A stretch of DNA of 64,000 bases from Caenorhabditis remanei (lineage: Eukaryota; Nematoda; Chromadorea; Rhabditida; Rhabditidae), in the NCBI RefSeq assembly GCF_010183535.1, contig NC_071332.1:10106001-10170000 (forward strand), given 5' to 3'. Below the pieces are notes generated by a model. It made no database searches. It was not told where the DNA came from and saw nothing but the letters and a program-made list of their open reading frames with translations. Every line of letters begins with the position of its first letter. Within the stretch, counting starts at the first letter, position 1. This document shows positions 59,771 to 64,000 of the stretch, piece by piece. The translations under genes were made by a program, and so were the position numbers.

Positions 59771-61857
59771 CTGAAAGATCGAAGATTTGAATAGAAAAGA
59801 AGAAAAAGAGAACACACTCGAAAGGATTAAAATGAAGAATTTGAAAGGCAGAAAAGAAACAAATGTACTTTTTGACTCCGAAATTGTAGCTTGTCATTGG
59901 AAAATAGACAATTGTGGGTGTATGGAGTTGAAGGATATTCAAAAAAAGGAAAAGAAGTAAAGAAGAAAAAGAATAAAGGAAGGAAGAACATGAATAATAA
60001 GAAAAGATTTTTGAAGAAGCGGGTGTCTCTCATGGAAAATAAAACTTGAAAAGAGCAAAATTGTTATGAATTTTTAGCAAACATCTAAAGTAAAACTCTT
60101 TATCTTTTCTATTTGCAACCACATAACCATTTTAAATGTTCCATGGAGCAAAAAAAGAATGAAAACGACAAATTCTCACAATACGAAACTATTGAAATGT
60201 ATTTATTGTGTACGATAGTGTAATATAAAATGAAAAGTGCTTTGTAGTTTTATTTTATGAAAGTACTTGCAGAATAGATCACGAAGAGATTCTAATTCAC
60301 AAAAAAAATGAATTGAAACCTCGAAAACCTCAAATAAAATCACTAATTAGCTCTAAAAGTGGGGATGGGTGGTCTGGTAGGACAAGAAAAAAAACAAGAC
60401 GATTTTCCAGAGTGATGAGAAAAACGGAGAGGGAAGGAAAACACAAAAAAAGAGTCTTCGGCCTTCCGTTAGTATTGGCATTCTGCCAAATAGAAGAAGA
60501 CTGAGGAAAAGAGTGTGAGGACCCTGCTCCCTTTCCTCTTTTTCTCATGTCAACTCTCCAGCTCTCTCGTTCCGGCGTCGTTGAATGCTGCGGAGAGGCG
60601 GCGGACACGGACGATGGCGTTGCGCACCCCGCTTTCAGCTTCTGTGTCTCCCTTATTTTATTGGTGAATTGGACGCAGAAATGATTGGGTTGGTTGAAAT
60701 AGAGAAAAAGTTAGGAAGACAAAAAGAGACGCAGCTATAGAAAGATTGAATTAAACCATTTAAATGGAATTTGCAGGTGTGCAAAGAGCATCCTCTTGCT
60801 CTTTTTATAAGTGGTTTTTTTTTCATTCAATCGAGAGGTTTCGAGAATTATTTGACTTTTTTGCAAGCTTTTCTTTGTTTTTCTTCCGGGAATCGGAATA
60901 CCAATAACAAGTTATACGAGAGTACTGATGCTATAAACTGTTCACTTAATAATTTCACAAATATAGTAAAGAAGCAAATCTATAATTGGAGTATATTAAA
61001 GTACAAAAGTTATCGCAGTGTACAACATAAACAATAGGGAATACACCGAAAAACTAAACAATTCTTTTTGCAAAGTAGATGTTTGCCCACTACGTTTGAA
61101 GGTTTTGAGAGCGAAAAAAGTATGCTTCCGGTATTTTTTCAATTGGGTCTCGTAGCGTAGTGGAAACTATCGAAAAGAAATGAAGATTGGCCTAAAAAAA
61201 TGACGCAACCTTCAGTCTCTTCTTCAAAAGATCAATTGTGTATTGCGCACGCCTCGATGACAAATTCTACTGCAATACCGCCCATCTCTCTTTTCTCATA
61301 TCGTTTGCTGTCGCATCGACTGAATTAAATACAAGCGACGGAATAGCATGTGAACTGCCATTTTGGGTTGCGAAAGCGAGAAATACCTAGAAAACGCATG
61401 AACATTTCTCCTTGCCGCTGAAAGGATACAGGTCTCCCAAAAAATAATAAACAATCATCGCGCCCACAATAGAGAAAAGAGGAAGAGCAAACAGCGAAAA
61501 GTAGGGAAAGACAGCCAAAACACAACAATTTCAGTGATTCCGTCAACGTCGATGTTTATTTTCTTCAAAAGATCTTGACATAATGAAACAACCTTAGAAA
61601 CAAAAATGCTCCTTCTGTGGCCAGGTTACACAATACGCAGTAAAAGCAAAGATAAAACTAAAAAAAATATTAAAAACTGGAAGAGGGAAGTCACTTATTA
61701 AAACAAAATAAAAAAGCGATACGCTTCAAACAAAGGGTAAGAATGTGAAAGTATTAAAAAAGGTAAAGGGATAAAGAGGTTCAGTGTTCCATAAAACCGA
61801 ACGAACGAGATCTGAATTATCGTTTAGAAATCGGAAAAGAAGTGATGTTGTCAGCTT
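59771..61857. other. Intergenic between ddx-17 and ric-7 region
   Basis: 2.1 kb with no supported gene. A GC-rich patch at about 60560-60640 may be promoter. The segment just beyond 61857 towards lower coordinates is probably ddx-17 3' UTR (61530-61857). Confidence 0.4.

Positions 61858-64000
<2,143 letters not shown>

Overview
The window is nuclear DNA of a Caenorhabditis nematode. Most introns are about 45-50 bp and end in TTTTCAG. Several starts sit just behind unpaired 3' splice sites, as in trans-splicing. Worm-expanded families are present: 7TM chemoreceptors, C-type lectin with PAN/CW, nuclear receptors, MATH/BTB proteins and PUF proteins. An END-type GATA factor is present; from memory that family is confined to the Elegans supergroup. 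The right end carries ric-7 and ddx-17, which I recall as neighbours of end-1/end-3 on C. elegans chromosome V (cosmid F58E10). No database was used, so species and orthology remain inference.

Layout. 1-7 kb: a nuclear receptor running off the left edge (-), an Srx-like 7TM receptor (-), and a C-type lectin (+) whose last intron holds a 1.47 kb fold-back element. 7.7-20.6 kb: three paralogous minus-strand genes built as (MATH-like + BTB) twice. Between them lie a Pmp3-type small membrane protein (+), a SWEET sugar transporter (+) and a CK1/TTBK-like kinase lacking key catalytic residues (-). 21.5-26.4 kb: an Srh chemoreceptor (-), a fold-back element with a 9-bp target duplication, a bath-type gene (+), and ALG13 (-). 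26.7-30.4 kb: a CCDC97-like gene followed by a GYF-domain gene in operon-like spacing (+). 31.8-38.4 kb: three DXO/RAI1-family genes (-), with an END-type GATA factor (+) between copies 2 and 3. 39.3-42.6 kb: a PUF protein (-) and a divergent orphan coiled-coil gene (+). 43.4-56.4 kb: ric-7 (-), with a small secreted Ly6-like gene nested on the other strand and a possible distal first exon at 59.5 kb. 61.9-64 kb: the C-terminal three quarters of a ddx-17/p68 DEAD-box helicase (-), running off the right edge.

Mobile DNA is prominent. Two copies of a 201-bp GC-rich hAT-like MITE each have a perfect 8-bp target duplication; one landed exactly on a splice donor and duplicated it. A second hAT-like element (422 bp) lies in a ric-7 intron. 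There are also two long fold-back elements, a 151-bp palindromic MITE and a perfect 54-bp-arm hairpin.

Exon joins were worked out by hand from reading frame and GT/AG signals. Frames close exactly for the 7TM receptor, lectin, Pmp3-like, SWEET, ALG13, GYF, DXO x3, END, PUF, coiled-coil and Ly6-like genes. They are approximate for the BTB genes, the Srh gene and the middle of ric-7. They do not close for the 3' parts of the kinase and CCDC97 genes.
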